Source: Rhyzopertha dominica
Taxonomy: Eukaryota; Arthropoda; Insecta; Coleoptera; Bostrichidae
Length of the DNA: 64,000 nt
Assembly (NCBI GenBank): GCA_025024175.1
Contig: QCXZ01000041.1
Coordinates: 29,073,786 to 29,137,785 of the forward strand
Direction of reading: 5' to 3'
Below are positions 10,422 to 21,056 of this stretch, one piece after another. The position numbers and the translations under genes were made by a program. A model generated the notes under the pieces. It was not told where the DNA came from and ran no database searches. It worked only from the letters and a program-made list of their open reading frames with translations. Position 1 is the first letter of the stretch; every line of letters starts with the position of its first letter.

Positions 10422-13047
10422 TTAAAATCCCATTGAACAAAACATGCTATAGAGATCCAGGCCAGGTACTGAACGAATGGGACATTGAAAAAAGATATGA
10501 TCCAAATCTTCATATTGTCCGCATTCACATAAAGGGGATTCCGACACTCTAATTTTGTACAGATGAGCTTTCATGAGACAGTGGTTAGTTCTCATCCTTA
10601 TAATTGTGGTAATATGCCTACGATTAATGTAAGGGAACTTCTTAAACCATGGTATATGTGGAAAAGTATTTTATATTTCACCATACCATTTGCCAGTGTG
10701 ACTTACTGATTCTTTCCATTGTGCATTGTGTTCATGAAGAAGTTGTGATTTTAATTTAGGTAAAATGTCAAACTTATATATAAAGGTTTGCTGAGGCTGT
10801 GGCATCTTTCTTCCCAGATTAGCTAATTTATCTGCCAGCTCATTGCCAGGAATATTTGTATGGCTCGGAATGCAAGCAAACTTAAACTGATAACCTTTAT
10901 CACTATACTGATGTACCAAATGTCTAATGGCAAGGGTAACATGATCATTTTTGGTATTGATTGTCGATTGCGATATTTTTTCCAATGCACTAACCGAATC
11001 AGATAAGACCAAGTTATTTTTCATTTTATGTTCTATACATAGTCTTAAAGCTCTATGGATGGCAAGAATTTCTGCACTGCAAATATTTATCATCTGCGGT
11101 AATCGGTTGGTAAGATTTATATTATGAGTCTCTACATGTACTCCGTTGCCGACAGAATAATTCTCTTTCGAGGCATCAGTGAACACCAAGTTGTAATCTC
11201 CCCTATATTTTTCTGTGGCTATCGAAAATTGCAACTGATTATCCATACCTTTTTTTAACTTTAGATTAACCTGCTGAAGTGGTGAAACTTGTTCAAAATA
11301 ATTATGGAGGAAACAAGGCAGGACATCATCACGATATATAAGATCTATATATGGACAGATTTTCATTAAAGCCTGACATACATAAGATATCTCTCTATGT
11401 TGCCAATATCCTNATCCATTTCTGTACAACATACAGATTGAANATAATATTTTAAGTAAAGGGTGTTTTTTAAATCCAATTGTTTTGGTGACAAATCTAA
11501 CAGCTAGCCATTGACGTCGATTTTCTAGGGATGTTTCAGCACATTCTGCTAACAATGCATTACGGGGAGTGGACTTCATGCATCCAGTGATTATTCTGAG
11601 GGCCTTAAACTGAATAAAATCCAACTTATTCCTTAACCCTTGGTTATTTGATTTGATAAGAATGGATCCATAGTCAAGGTGGCTTTTCACTAGGCCATTA
11701 TAGGCCATGTGAACAGTGATTGGATCCATACCCCACCAAGTACCACAAAAAGCTCTAAGTATATTGATGCCTTTAAGTGCCTTACTAACAATATTATTTA
11801 CATGCGTATTCCATTTGAGATTGTATGAAAAGGTTACTCCAAGATATGTTATTTCATCTTTATATAGAATTATGTTATCATTAATTTTAATATCTGGAGG
11901 TTTATAACTCCGTTTTCCTTTAGTAAACCATATGGCATCACACTTATTATAGGACAGTTTGAAGTTATGATCTGATAGCCAATCAGAAACTCTCCGCATA
12001 CCAACATTAATGCTTTCACTCATCAAAAAAGGATTTTTGCCACGAATTAAGAGGACCAAATCATCAGCATATGACAAACATATTAAATTTTTTGGCAAGA
12101 TTTTATACAAAGACGATATATAAATATTAAATAACAATGGGCTTAATGGGGAGCCTTGAGCTATTCCACACGAAATTCTTTGGGGTCCATGGAGAAAACC
12201 CTGATTGTCTTTAACATAAATTTGACGCATATTCAGCAACGTATGTACGGCATTACAAAGGTACCAAGGAATTTTTAATTTTCTCATATAATCATGAAGT
12301 AAATGGATATTTACATGATCGTAAGCTGATTTAATATCAAGGAATACAGCAATGACTGTCTGATCTAAACTAAAGGCTAACTGAACAAAGGTTAATAAGA
12401 AGGCTGTATTTTCTATAGTACCCATTCCACGTCTGAAACCGGTCTGGTAGAATGAAAAAACCTTGTTGCTCTCTACATACCATTCAATACGGTTTTTTAA
12501 CAAGCCTTCAAAGATTTTACTAACACAGGATGACAGAGCTATAGGTCTGTAATTTTGATGAACAGTAGGATCTCTATTGAATTTCAAAAAACCTAAAATA
12601 ATTTGGGTTTTCCATTGAGAAGGAATGCTACAATTAAGACAAATGCTATTATACATGTCTAAAAGAATATGTAAGGCCCTTGATGGTAGGTTTCGAAGAA
12701 GCGAAAATGTAATATAATCACAGCCAGGAGCTGTGTCTTTCTTAGAACCTAGATAATTCCAAAGTTCAGTAAACGAAAATTTAATATATTCTACTAATGG
12801 ATCCCTAGATAGATTCGTAATTTCTGGTACATCACAGTTGAAACTATTAAGAATGTTTAAAGCTATATGTGGTGGAGGTAGACTTTTGGCATTGAAATTA
12901 TGTATATTACCAAATTTTTTAAAAATACTCCATACTCTACGTGTATCTGTATGTCTATTAAAGGAGGCACAAAACTCACGGAATTTTAATTTCTTTTTAT
13001 TCTTAAGGAATCGTTTTGTTTTTGCAATAATTGCTTTGGTTTTAATA
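10422..13047 (-). pseudogene. I-like ORF2, reverse transcriptase and RNase H part (broken)
   Basis: The frame runs from about 13047 through a Met at 12656 to a TAA at 10668-10670, then continues in the same frame to a second stop at 10422-10424. The RT shows NYRPIALSS, QTGFRRGMGT, FLDIKSAYD, GIAQGSPLSPLLF and the catalytic LSYADDLVLL. After a linker, RNase H shows FTDAS, SAEILAI, LSDS and ADKLA. Beyond the early stop the frame encodes LCECGQYEDLDHIFFQCP, the CxC-H-C knuckle usual at LINE ORF2 ends, so the stop is a secondary nonsense mutation. Two N bases lie near 11413 and 11443. Joined to the endonuclease frame it would be one polyprotein of about 1,200 residues. Confidence 0.9.
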
Positions 13048-13100
13048 AAACTCTATGTTAAAATTAGTATATAACATAGAAATTGCATCTTTCCTTTCCC

Positions 13101-14048
13101 TTACAGCCGCGTCACATTCATTGTCCCACCAGGGATTTCTGGGAATGTATTTTTACCCTGTTTTTTTTTAGGGATAGCTCTATCCGCTGCATCATTAATT
13201 ATATTTAAAAAGTTGTCATATTCTAGGGAAGTGTGATCTGATATGCCATCCAAAATATAATTTCTATAAGCATCCCAGTCTGCTTTTTTATATATTCGTA
13301 GCAAATGTTGAGAACTCTTATGAATGTAATAACTAGACACATTGGTAGCCAGAGAGCATATAGTAGGGAAATGGTCACTATTACCACAATCTGTTAAGCG
13401 AGTCCATGAGCATTTATTAACTATATTAGCTGACACCATTGTTATATCTACAACACTAGGTTGTTCAGATGGACTTTGAAACCTAGTAGGAGAACCATCA
13501 TTAATAACCACTAAATTTTGTTGTTCCATTAACTTTAAGAGGTTATTACCGCTAGGGTTATTACGACTACTACCCCAACTTATGTGGTGAGCATTAAAGT
13601 CACCCATGATGATGAACTGTCCAGGAATAGTATCCAAGAAGTCTCCAAAGGAGTCTGCTGGGAAGACCTGTGTTGGGGTGCAATAAACATTTATAATGTT
13701 AATATTAGATACTCTAATTCCCATGATTTGGCAATCAAAGGTTTGTATATTGGGATCTATAAATAAAACACTATGATTTAGTTTTAGTTTAGTCAAAATC
13801 GCAATTCCACCTTTGCCATCGATTCTATCTCTGCGGATGCACTTAAACCCCTTAATATGAAAAGAAAATGAAGGATTAAGCCAGGTTTCATTTAACGGTA
13901 TTATATCAGGATTGACCTCTCCTATGATATTGATTAAATTATATCTGTTTGTATTAACACTATGTATATTCCACTGCATTATAACAAGTGAATCGTCCAT
14001 TATAATATTTTGATAAATCAGTAAACGAGGCAGAGGCAACAAGAGCAA
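13101..14048 (-). pseudogene. I-like ORF2, apurinic/apyrimidinic-type endonuclease part
   Basis: The N-terminal 315 codons of ORF2 make the nick that primes reverse transcription. Visible endonuclease landmarks are MQWNIHS, LNETWL (catalytic Glu), RRDR--GKGGIAIL, MGDFNAHH-SWGS (catalytic Asp) and NSDHFP (catalytic His). The first Met is at 14048, five bases after the ORF1 stop; a second Met at about 14000 (MDDSLVIMQWN) better matches the usual start of the domain. Near 13139 one missing base shifts the frame. The expected continuation (NPWWDNECDAAV) sits in another frame, and a second shift near 13047 leads into the RT frame. Confidence 0.9.
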
Positions 14049-14053
14049 ACTAA

Positions 14054-14818
14054 TTATGTATCACTGAAACCCACAGGCTCCATTCTAAAATGCTTTAGTA
14101 TACTATCTCTTATCTCATTTTGAATATTTTTAGGTAATAATAGGAAATGTTTGTAAAATTGATTTGGATTTTGTAATATTTGTGAATTTGATGTGGCACT
14201 AACAGGCGAATAAGTAGTACTTTTGCCCAACACAGCTGATGACTGTGTGGCATGGGGGGTGGAACCTCTAAATTCCCTTCCATTGGGAGAGTCAAGACAT
14301 GCATTGTGTGTGTCCTTATTATACCCTACACTCGTATTTCTTCTTTTAGTTATTTTATCAGTATTTATTACTTGTGCATATGTACGTTTACTTCGAATTC
14401 TATTGTCTTCAGTTGCAACAAGACGTCTCTGACTAACTGTAATGTCACTAGATTGCTGTGAGGGCAATTTATTCAATGAGGGAAAGTCAGCTGGATGTTG
14501 CTGGCTATGATCTGACCTTTGTGTCTCTGAATGGATTAATTTATAGGTAACGGGACATAATTGGGCAGCATCATAATAGGACAAATTATTAAAAGCCATG
14601 AGATGTCTGATATTAACTTGACGTTGGTGTTCCGGGCACTGACTAAAGAAAGATGTATGGTCCCCACTTCCACAATGGAAACACTTTCTATTACATGATT
14701 CATCGTGTGGCTCTTCTGCACACATATAGCACTTTGGTCGACTTTTACATAAGGTTTTGGTATGTCCATATCGATGACATGCATGACATTGTGTGACCGG
14801 AGGGACATATGGTACAAC
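14054..14818 (-). pseudogene. I-like ORF1 (gag-like), C-terminal part with zinc knuckles
   Basis: Codes the nucleic-acid-binding end of the ORF1 protein, which coats element RNA. From the edge of the nested insertion the frame reads VPPVTQ, then three CCHC-type knuckles: CHACHRYGHTKTLC, CYMCAEEPHDESC, and CFHCGSGDHTSFFSQC. A polar tail with no recognised domain runs to the stop at 14054. The 14725 Met is internal to the knuckles, so it is not the real start; the true N-terminal half lies at 15968-16668 beyond the inserted LINE. Joining the parts across one copy of the 8-bp duplication keeps the frame (486 codons including stop). Confidence 0.88.
14811..14818 (+). repeat. 8-bp target-site duplication of nested LINE, left copy
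   Basis: GGTACAAC here matches 15968-15975 exactly. The duplication lies within the gag frame (VVP codons on both sides). Confidence 0.8.
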
Positions 14819-15967
14819 CTTTGAATATTTATTTATTTATTTATTATTATACCCACAAAATACCTTACAGTCATATGTACCGTACAGTAATGTAGTAATT
14901 AATAACAATGACTGTGGTCCTTGCCCAGTGTGGGCGTATGGGATTAATTCAAATAAAAATTAAGGTGCAATCCTAACAGCCGAAAGCCGCACAGGCGCGC
15001 GCGCACAGCGGAAACACAGCACAGAGCACAAAAACAAAAAACAAAAAACAAAAAAACAAAAAAAAAGCGGAATACTGAAACAGTATACCAAACGTGTGCA
15101 TACTGACGCAGCAAATAAAAATCAGTAGAAGCAATCATGAGAAACAAGAACGAGAATAAAGGTGGTAAAAATGAGAAGAGAAAAAAATATTTTTTATAAC
15201 TACTTAGTTAATTCAAAAAATTCGTCCAAGTCATAAAATGTTTTTCCAGACAACCAACGTTTTAAGTTTCTTTTAAATATTAACTTAGTTGGTACATTGG
15301 TTTTAATGGTGTCTGGTAGATTATTGAATATTTTAATTCCCATATATTGATAATAATTTGTGATGACGACCTGTTAAATTTAGGCAACCGAAATTCCGTA
15401 TTGTACCTGGTGGCGTAATCATGAAAATCCCTGTGAACAGGTAAAACTGATTTCATTGAAAAGACAATCTGACTCACTCTGTAAATATACATGTCAGTAA
15501 CGGTGAAGATATTGAGACTTTTATAGGCTTGCCTGCAGGTATCTGTTTGCTTCAATCGGAACATAGCCCGCACAGCTTTTTTTTGCGTTTTAAATATTGT
15601 AGAAATATCTCCACTGTTACCCCAAAATTCAATGCCATATTGCAAGAGGCTCTGAAAATATGCAAAATAAACTGTGGTCAAAGTTTTCATGTCAACCAAA
15701 TCTCGTAAAACGTATAGCACATACACGGCAGACGACAACTTACTATTCAATTTTCTAATATGTGATGACCATTGCAGATGGCAGTCGATGTTCAATCCAA
15801 GGAACCCAACCTCCTCCACGGACAGGATATCGCCGTACGACGTGCTAACAGTTAACGTTTCCGCGGTCCCACGGGGTGCAAGGAATAATAGGCTGTTTGT
15901 TTTTTCACAATTTAAGACCAACTTATTTGCAATAATAATAATATAGAATGTACATTCTATATTCAAA
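14819..15967 (-). mobile_element. 5'-truncated Jockey/CR1-like LINE nested in the I-like gag gene
   Basis: About 1.15 kb on the minus strand between 8-bp duplications. It begins inside an RT domain and ends with an A/T-rich simple tail (plus strand tatttatttatttatttatt at 14827), the standard 5' truncation pattern of target-primed reverse transcription. The ends also form a 10-bp inverted repeat (CTTTGAATAT and ATATTCAAAG), which may be coincidence. An A/C-rich run (acaaaaacaaaaaacaaaaa, about 15026-15067) lies in its 3' UTR. Confidence 0.85.
15203..15955 (-). pseudogene. RT C-terminal remnant of the nested LINE
   Basis: Reading on the minus strand: KLVLNCEKTNSLLF, FLGLNIDCHLQWSSHI, SAVYVLYVLRD, VYFAYFQSLLQYGIEFWGNS, QKKAVRAMF. 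These are the thumb and C-terminal region of Jockey-superfamily RTs (after the YADD box, which is not present). A frameshift near 15350 moves the end into another frame (GIKIFNNLPDTIK, FKRNLKRWL, FYDLDEFFEL) with a stop at about 15203. There is no RNase H. The long apparent ORF 15280-16668 is a chimera of this fragment with the I-like gag N-terminus and is not a natural gene. Confidence 0.85.
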
Positions 15968-16668
15968 GGTACAACGGAGAAAGGTAATCTCCAAATTTCC
16001 ACAGAACGAGGTAAGTTAATTCCTTCGAATGTCAATAACACGGTCCCTGTTGGGACATACTCAGCTCCATCCATATTTATTTTTTTCCTATTAAGTCTAC
16101 GTGCATTAATGATCCTGCGAGGGGAAATGATAGATTTTTTAAGTACCTCAATATCATAATCAAGATCCACATGTCTTATTATACCCTTGCATGACACCAT
16201 ATTATAAGGAATATAAATATTGTATCCTTTATCTTTTAACCCTTTGTGAGAACTAAATCTATTAGCTGCCAAGAAATTTGAGAATTCAATAGCAGTCCGG
16301 TTTTTACCTTTTATTTTAAGTTTTACAATGTCAGTAACATTATTGTCAAGGAGCTCTTTAGCAATTTTAAGCTGACTTATCTTACCAATATTCTTATTTA
16401 TTTTTTCAGAGGCTTCGATCATAACAACAAAAGGTCCTGTATCTCTATCAGAGTATGCATTGTTATCATTTCGATGTTCTATATGAGAGTTCANGCTTAC
16501 ATCTTTATCAAAATTTTGCACACTGTTGACTGCGCTTACAGTCTTTTCTTTTACTTGTTGTGAAGCATTTGAAAATAAGTCACAAGATAACATACTATGA
16601 TCCATTGGTGTAGCTCCATCAAATCCCAATACCGGGGGAGGTTCCCCCTCCCCCTCCGATTCCGACAT
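15968..16668 (-). pseudogene. I-like ORF1 (gag-like), N-terminal part
   Basis: The Met at 16668 opens an acidic start (MSESEGEGEPPPV). A linker follows, then the conserved gag core: GPFVVMIEA, KISQLKIAKEL, KLKIKGKNRTAIEFSNF, MVSCKGIIRHVD and GTVLLTFEG-NLP, ending VEIWRLPFSVVP at the insertion. This is the RRM-like folded region before the zinc knuckles in I-type ORF1 proteins. One N (about 16495) gives an undetermined residue. The frame is open throughout, so the insertion is its only visible lesion. Confidence 0.85.
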
Positions 16669-16875
16669 AGGTTAAAATATAACCTTACTTTTTATTTGAA
16701 ATAATCAAAATAAACCAAACGAAAATGTAATAAAATAGAAAACACTCACCAAAAACGGAAGAGAGAAACACACTAAACCACTCAACGCTAAGAACTACAA
16801 ACTACCTTACTTAATAACTCCCCAAAACAGCTCTCGAAAAATGTTGCGTGCGCACGTGCTAACCCACAACCGGAA
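16669..16875 (-). promoter_or_regulatory. 5' UTR / internal promoter region of the I-like element
   Basis: About 207 bp between the duplicated target site and the ORF1 Met. I-type elements carry their promoter inside the 5' UTR. I see no specific box, only a GC-richer block next to the 5' end (about 16840-16875, cgtgcgcacgtgc). Confidence 0.45.
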
Positions 16876-16888
16876 GTGAAAAGGTTAT
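16876..16888 (+). repeat. 13-bp target-site duplication, right copy
   Basis: GTGAAAAGGTTAT, identical to 10056-10068. Confidence 0.9.
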
Positions 16889-17155
16889 TCTGTTTCTGCT
16901 TGAAACGTCCATGTCATACTATACATTTAGTAGGAAGTGTTAGATTTGGTGGAAATATCAGTTTTTGCGTCAATAGGGATGTTGGGAAAGTGTTCTAAAT
17001 TATGCATAAGTACCCTATATAGCACAGAATATTAATTTAATTGTCTTTAAATGCCGATTCAAATTTTGCTTCAAAACGCCACCATGACAACTGAGACGTC
17101 ACCTGTTCTCAAACACGGTTAAACTAATAAGGCGATTTAAAATTTTTCCCATTTA

Positions 17156-17356
17156 TTGCCGTATAATATGAATTTTAAGTTTTATAAGTGGGGTGCTGTG
17201 TATCAGTGTGCATCTACTACAATCAGAACACCTAACAAGCTATTTCTTCATGTTCCACGTTCGGCAAATGGCAGGAAAATGTGGCTTCAGCTTGCCCGCA
17301 GGGATCTGGCGCTTGTAGCGATGCGATCAAAAATGTATTATTACTGTAATTTATAA
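17156..17356 (+). pseudogene. THAP zinc-finger-like fragment
   Basis: The frame encodes KWGAVYQCASTTIRTPNK, LFLHVPR, GRKMWLQLARRD and SKMYYYC. This matches the layout of insect THAP-type C2CH fingers: C-x2-4-C near the start, TPNKLF-VP, R-x-W-LARRD, then a Y-x-C before a missing DHF. THAP domains bind DNA in transposases and in host factors. The second zinc-ligand pair is incomplete: the frame stops right after the last Cys, where CEDHF would be expected. Nearby text (about 17450-17490, EVTICCEECSHCK) may be decayed downstream coding. The first Met is unlikely to be the original start. Confidence 0.45.
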
Positions 17357-17636
17357 TTTGGTTACAGAACTAACAAATATTGGTATATTACTTACATGGT
17401 GATCTACACATTTCTGAATTCAGCAGAACAGAAGTTACTATTTGTTGCGAAGAATGTAGCCACTGTAAAACAATCAATTTTCGGCAAATTTGAACTATCT
17501 GCCTTAATAAATCCACTTTCCATGATATAAAAGTACCGTTCAAACTTTTTCAAAGCGAACCTCGAAGAATTTATATTAATAATAATTATATTACAAAATT
17601 ATTTTATCCAAACAATGAAGCGTAAACGAGGTATAG

Positions 17637-18537
17637 TAGAGATGTGTCAGTCCGTTCGAACCCGTTCCATGAATCCGGATCAGCAAGTGGAGCCGTTGGA
17701 TCCGAATCCACCCGCTGAATCGGTCCGGCTCAGGATCCAGTTTTGTTAGCTACCGCCGTTGCATACGCGGCCAGCGGATGCGGATCCAAATGGAAACATT
17801 TAGCCTGCTGGTCTTTGTCAACGGCGGAGCCAAGCAATCTGTCCGTGTCCGCGATGTGAACCGTGTATACTGGAACCGACTGACTGCGACTTTGAGCTAT
17901 GAAATTTACTTGCGTGGTTTATTTTAATCTGTTGTCTCTTTCGAATGAATACTTAATTTTTTTAAAGTGTTTAATCTTTAAATAAAAATATAACTTGCCT
18001 AAAAATGTTTCGTTTTATATAGGCACAAGCAATAAATCTTTTTACATTTATATTTTTTATATTTATATTTAAGTGCATACAACTACATTAAAAAATACTT
18101 TTCAGTAATTTTATATTTATACTTGCAGATTAAAAAAATCGGATCCAAAATTTACAATGCAGTGAACTGCTATGAAATTAAAAAGATGTAATTTTTATAA
18201 ATATACCTATTTGGCATTTCATTTTAACTCAGATTCATCTAAACTAGGATCTTTTTATAGTTGTGTATAATATGACTAAAGTAAGTAAAGCAATGTGAAC
18301 AAATCAAACTGCAGTAGGATGCACTCATAAAGTATTGAATGCTTAATACTAAAGCCCAACTAAGTCTACGCCTTTCGGATCCACTGCACTGGTTCCACTA
18401 AAGAATCGGCACCGAACATGTAATTTGTTACATATCGTTTCACTTCGTGTCGGACCCACTGGAACGGGTCCGATGGATCGGGTCCGCAAGTCCGGTGGAA
18501 CCGGATCCATCTGCGGCTCCCGGACTGCCCAACTCTA
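17637..18537. mobile_element. Non-autonomous hAT element (MITE), 901 bp
   Basis: The left end TAGAGATGTGTCAGTCCG and the reverse complement of the right end, TAGAGTTGGGCAGTCCG, are hAT-style termini. The flanking 8 bp (aggtatag at 17629-17636, atgtatag at 18538-18545) match at 7 of 8, the duplication length expected for hAT. Subterminal regions are rich in ggatcc, ccggttc and cgaaccc-like motifs on both sides. There is no transposase, so mobility would depend on one elsewhere. It interrupts the THAP-bearing unit and is therefore younger. Confidence 0.85.
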
Positions 18538-18750
18538 ATGTATAGGAACAAGTGACGTCATGCACTCTTATTGGTGTTCGTTGTCACGTGACCTGAGAGT
18601 GATTTAAGTATATTTTATTTATAAAATATTCATAAAATTACGTAAAAATAAGGAAAAATATTGTGATTTTGAGTATTTACGTCATATAAACTACCACTTT
18701 ACATTCAAATTATGTTTTGATTTGAATACAGTCAACATCCCTATTGATTG

Positions 18751-19850
18751 AATAAAAATTCGTTCTAATTTTTTTTTCGAATAGTCTCATTATTTTTGAA
18801 AAAGTACTAAAGTGAGAAAAAACAACATATATCTATGGACTATTAATTTTTTGTCAGTGTTTTTCAAGAGACAGCGATCTATTCGACAAAATATTATCTT
18901 AATATATCTATGGACATTTTTCAAAGTTTTTTTTGACAAACTGAACATGCAGCAGTGGTGCTTCAAGAGCAGGTCGGGCGATATGTTTATGCCCATTAGC
19001 GGACTAGCCTCTTTTACTTTACACTGATATTCACGACTCCCACCTGTATAACTGAACCTCAGATTTGCAGAAAAAAACTCTACCTCAGGTCAGACACAGC
19101 GCGTTTTTAATTTCCAATTATTTTAGGCTTCTTGCGTGGTATGTAAATAAATTTTGCAAAAACACGGTATTTGTCTTGTTTTCGCTACGCTCATTCAGCC
19201 ACAAACCGCGCCTAGTCCAGGAAATTTGTCCGTTATGTCCTTGTTACGTTAATAGCTATTATAATGCGCCCCAGAAAGGAAGTCTAACCCTAGGAATGTA
19301 ACATTGGCAACAATTTGAACAAAGTGAACGGGTGGACTGAGTTAATAAATTGATTCGCCGCGCTAGCTTGAAATTGTGACCATGAATAATGGCGAGCACA
19401 TCAATGATTAAACTGTCTGGCGACAATTGTCGTCCCCACCATGTCTGCCTTCTTTCCTGGCGCGCAGATTATGTAGTCTTTCTCTTGCTATGTGAAACTT
19501 GGCATTTTTAGTGGCTAAATAATTCATATTAGCTGTCAGTTGTTGTCAGCTGTATGGTGTATGCTGCAATTACTGTAGCCTAACTTAACAAATTCTCTTA
19601 TTTATGCCTGTCTAGTAATCAAATAATTACACCAGTACATATATTCTTTGATAGTAATCAACATGAGTGCTGGAAAATATTTATGTTTTTCATGTGCAAG
19701 TAAACAAAATTGCTGTGTTGTGGACTGTAACAATTGGGTATTATCACTTTTTTTTGAAAATTACGTAATATGAATCTTGAAGTGCATATATATCGTACGC
19801 CATGTTAAAGAAACAAAAAAATATATGTATTCAGGTCTGAAATTCGAATC
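18751..19850. other. No gene recognised
   Basis: The short ORFs at 18790-19027 and 19065-19301 have no recognisable domain. Nothing structured seen. Confidence 0.4.
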
Positions 19851-20808
19851 TTAGGAGTCACCGCCAAAACGCTTCTATTCAAGGTTATTCAATTCGTGAC
19901 GTCAAGTGTCATGTAAACATTACCGAGGAGCGTGCTGTTTAATGGTGTAGCATCATTCTTGTATTGGAGAAGCTTTTGAGTGGAGTTTATTGAAAGGACG
20001 GTGTAAGAGGTCGCACCAAAAAGTGATTTGTGTAGTTTTACAAGCATCTATTATGTATGGAAAACAGAACAAGTGTTGTTTTGTACATAGTTGTTAAAGT
20101 TGTTAAAGGCCCCTAGACGTGATATGCCGAAATCGCAAAGTTTGTTTTTCTGTTGTGAAGATTATCTTAATTTTTACTGTAAGTTTTATTATTCTTTTTG
20201 GGGTTTTAAGTGTTTAACATTCAGTTTCCATCTGTTATAGCTTGAATAGGATATGAAAAATTATATGCGTTTTACGTTGATAGAGGGAAATGTTATAATA
20301 GAGAACGACGGTGTTACCCATATATTCGACTTTTAGCTAGACCGGAAACGAGCCGCAAGAATCCCAAAAATAAATGGCAAATTATGTTTACTCTGACCTC
20401 TAAAATAAATATCAAGTTTAGGGTACATTTTGATTCTTACATTTTATGTTTACAAATAGTATGTTTCCAATAACCCACTGTGGTCAAATTATCAATGCTA
20501 CGTTAATTTGATAAAAAGTTCACTTATGCTGTTGCTTTTACGTTCCTCATTTCCACCGCGTTGACTCGCTCGTTGCTGTATACATATTCCATAACAATGA
20601 ACATGCCTTTAGAAGTCGTAACTCATAAGTATTTCACTTTTCTTGGCGTATTTTAATTCGCTTGTCACAAAATGAACGCAAACAATAAACTGATAAATTG
20701 ACGGGCTGAAGCCGACGCGTGACGCACTAACCCCAGATGTAAACAAGCGGCCATTTACAAGATACCTGACGTCACGGCCAATATGTTCGAGTTTTGGCGG
20801 TCCCTTTG
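19851..20808. mobile_element. Non-autonomous element with long imperfect inverted ends
   Basis: Left end: ttaggagtcaccgccaaaac (from about 19851), with gtgacgtcaagtgtcatgtaaa about 40 bp further in. The right end, reverse-complemented, gives ttcaaagggaccgccaaaac and then gtgacgtcaggtatcttgtaaa. The two 80-bp ends therefore align with the same spacing. The interior (about 800 bp) has no ORF. I could not fix the exact ends or a target duplication, so the superfamily is not assigned. Confidence 0.55.
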
Positions 20809-20946
20809 AATATTCACATTTTTAATATTAAAAATACACCTTACGATCCATTTTTTCGAATTTATAAGCTGTCACAGCTGCTTTGTGGATTAAATGCTAC
20901 CTATTAATATGCAATTTCATAAAATATAAATACATGGCAAATACCC

Positions 20947-21054
20947 AATTATGCAAACACAGACAAATCGGTTAAATTTTACTGATTTCCATCCAAACCT
21001 CATGAAGAAGAACGTCGTAAATTGTGGATTAGTAGCATCCACGGAGAAAATGAG
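20947..21054 (+). pseudogene. THAP-domain fragment with in-frame stop
   Basis: A 36-codon frame reads NTDKSVKFY, stop, FPSKPHEEERRKLWISSIHGENE. THAP domains have the pattern SVKFYRFP-KP-ERRKLWI-AI-REN. The stop (TGA at 20983-20985) sits exactly where Arg is usual, one transition from CGA. The expected cysteines upstream and the downstream DHF part are not visible in the same frame. A GTAGGT or GTAAGG just after the fragment could have been a splice donor. A THAP relic different in sequence from the one at 17156. Confidence 0.5.
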
Positions 21055-21056
21055 TA

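Larger units (their letters stand above)
10069..16875 (-). mobile_element. Complete I-like non-LTR retrotransposon, interrupted by a second LINE
   Basis: Exact 13-bp duplications bound the element. Removing the nested insertion and its extra duplication gives about 5.65 kb, normal for the I clade. In transcription order it has a 5' UTR of about 207 bp, a gag-like ORF1 with CCHC knuckles, a 5-bp gap, and ORF2 with AP endonuclease, reverse transcriptase, RNase H and a C-terminal CCHC. A 3' UTR of about 350 bp and an (AAC)n tail (plus strand gttgttgttgttgtt at 10069) follow. RNase H after the RT separates it from Jockey and CR1. At least two frameshifts and one in-frame stop disable ORF2, so it is a dead but relatively young copy. 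Confidence 0.92.
16970..18747. mobile_element. Possible THAP-type DNA transposon remnant with 15-bp terminal inverted repeats
   Basis: TCAATAGGGATGTTG at 16970-16984 is repeated exactly inverted at 18733-18747. Between them lie a THAP-like coding fragment and a later hAT MITE insertion. Without the MITE the unit is about 870 bp. I found no clear target duplication, so the boundary claim is tentative. Confidence 0.35.

Noticed and set aside
15280..16668. A single 462-codon gene
   Set aside because: It is a chimera of the I-like gag N-terminus and the RT tail of a nested LINE, joined across a target duplication.
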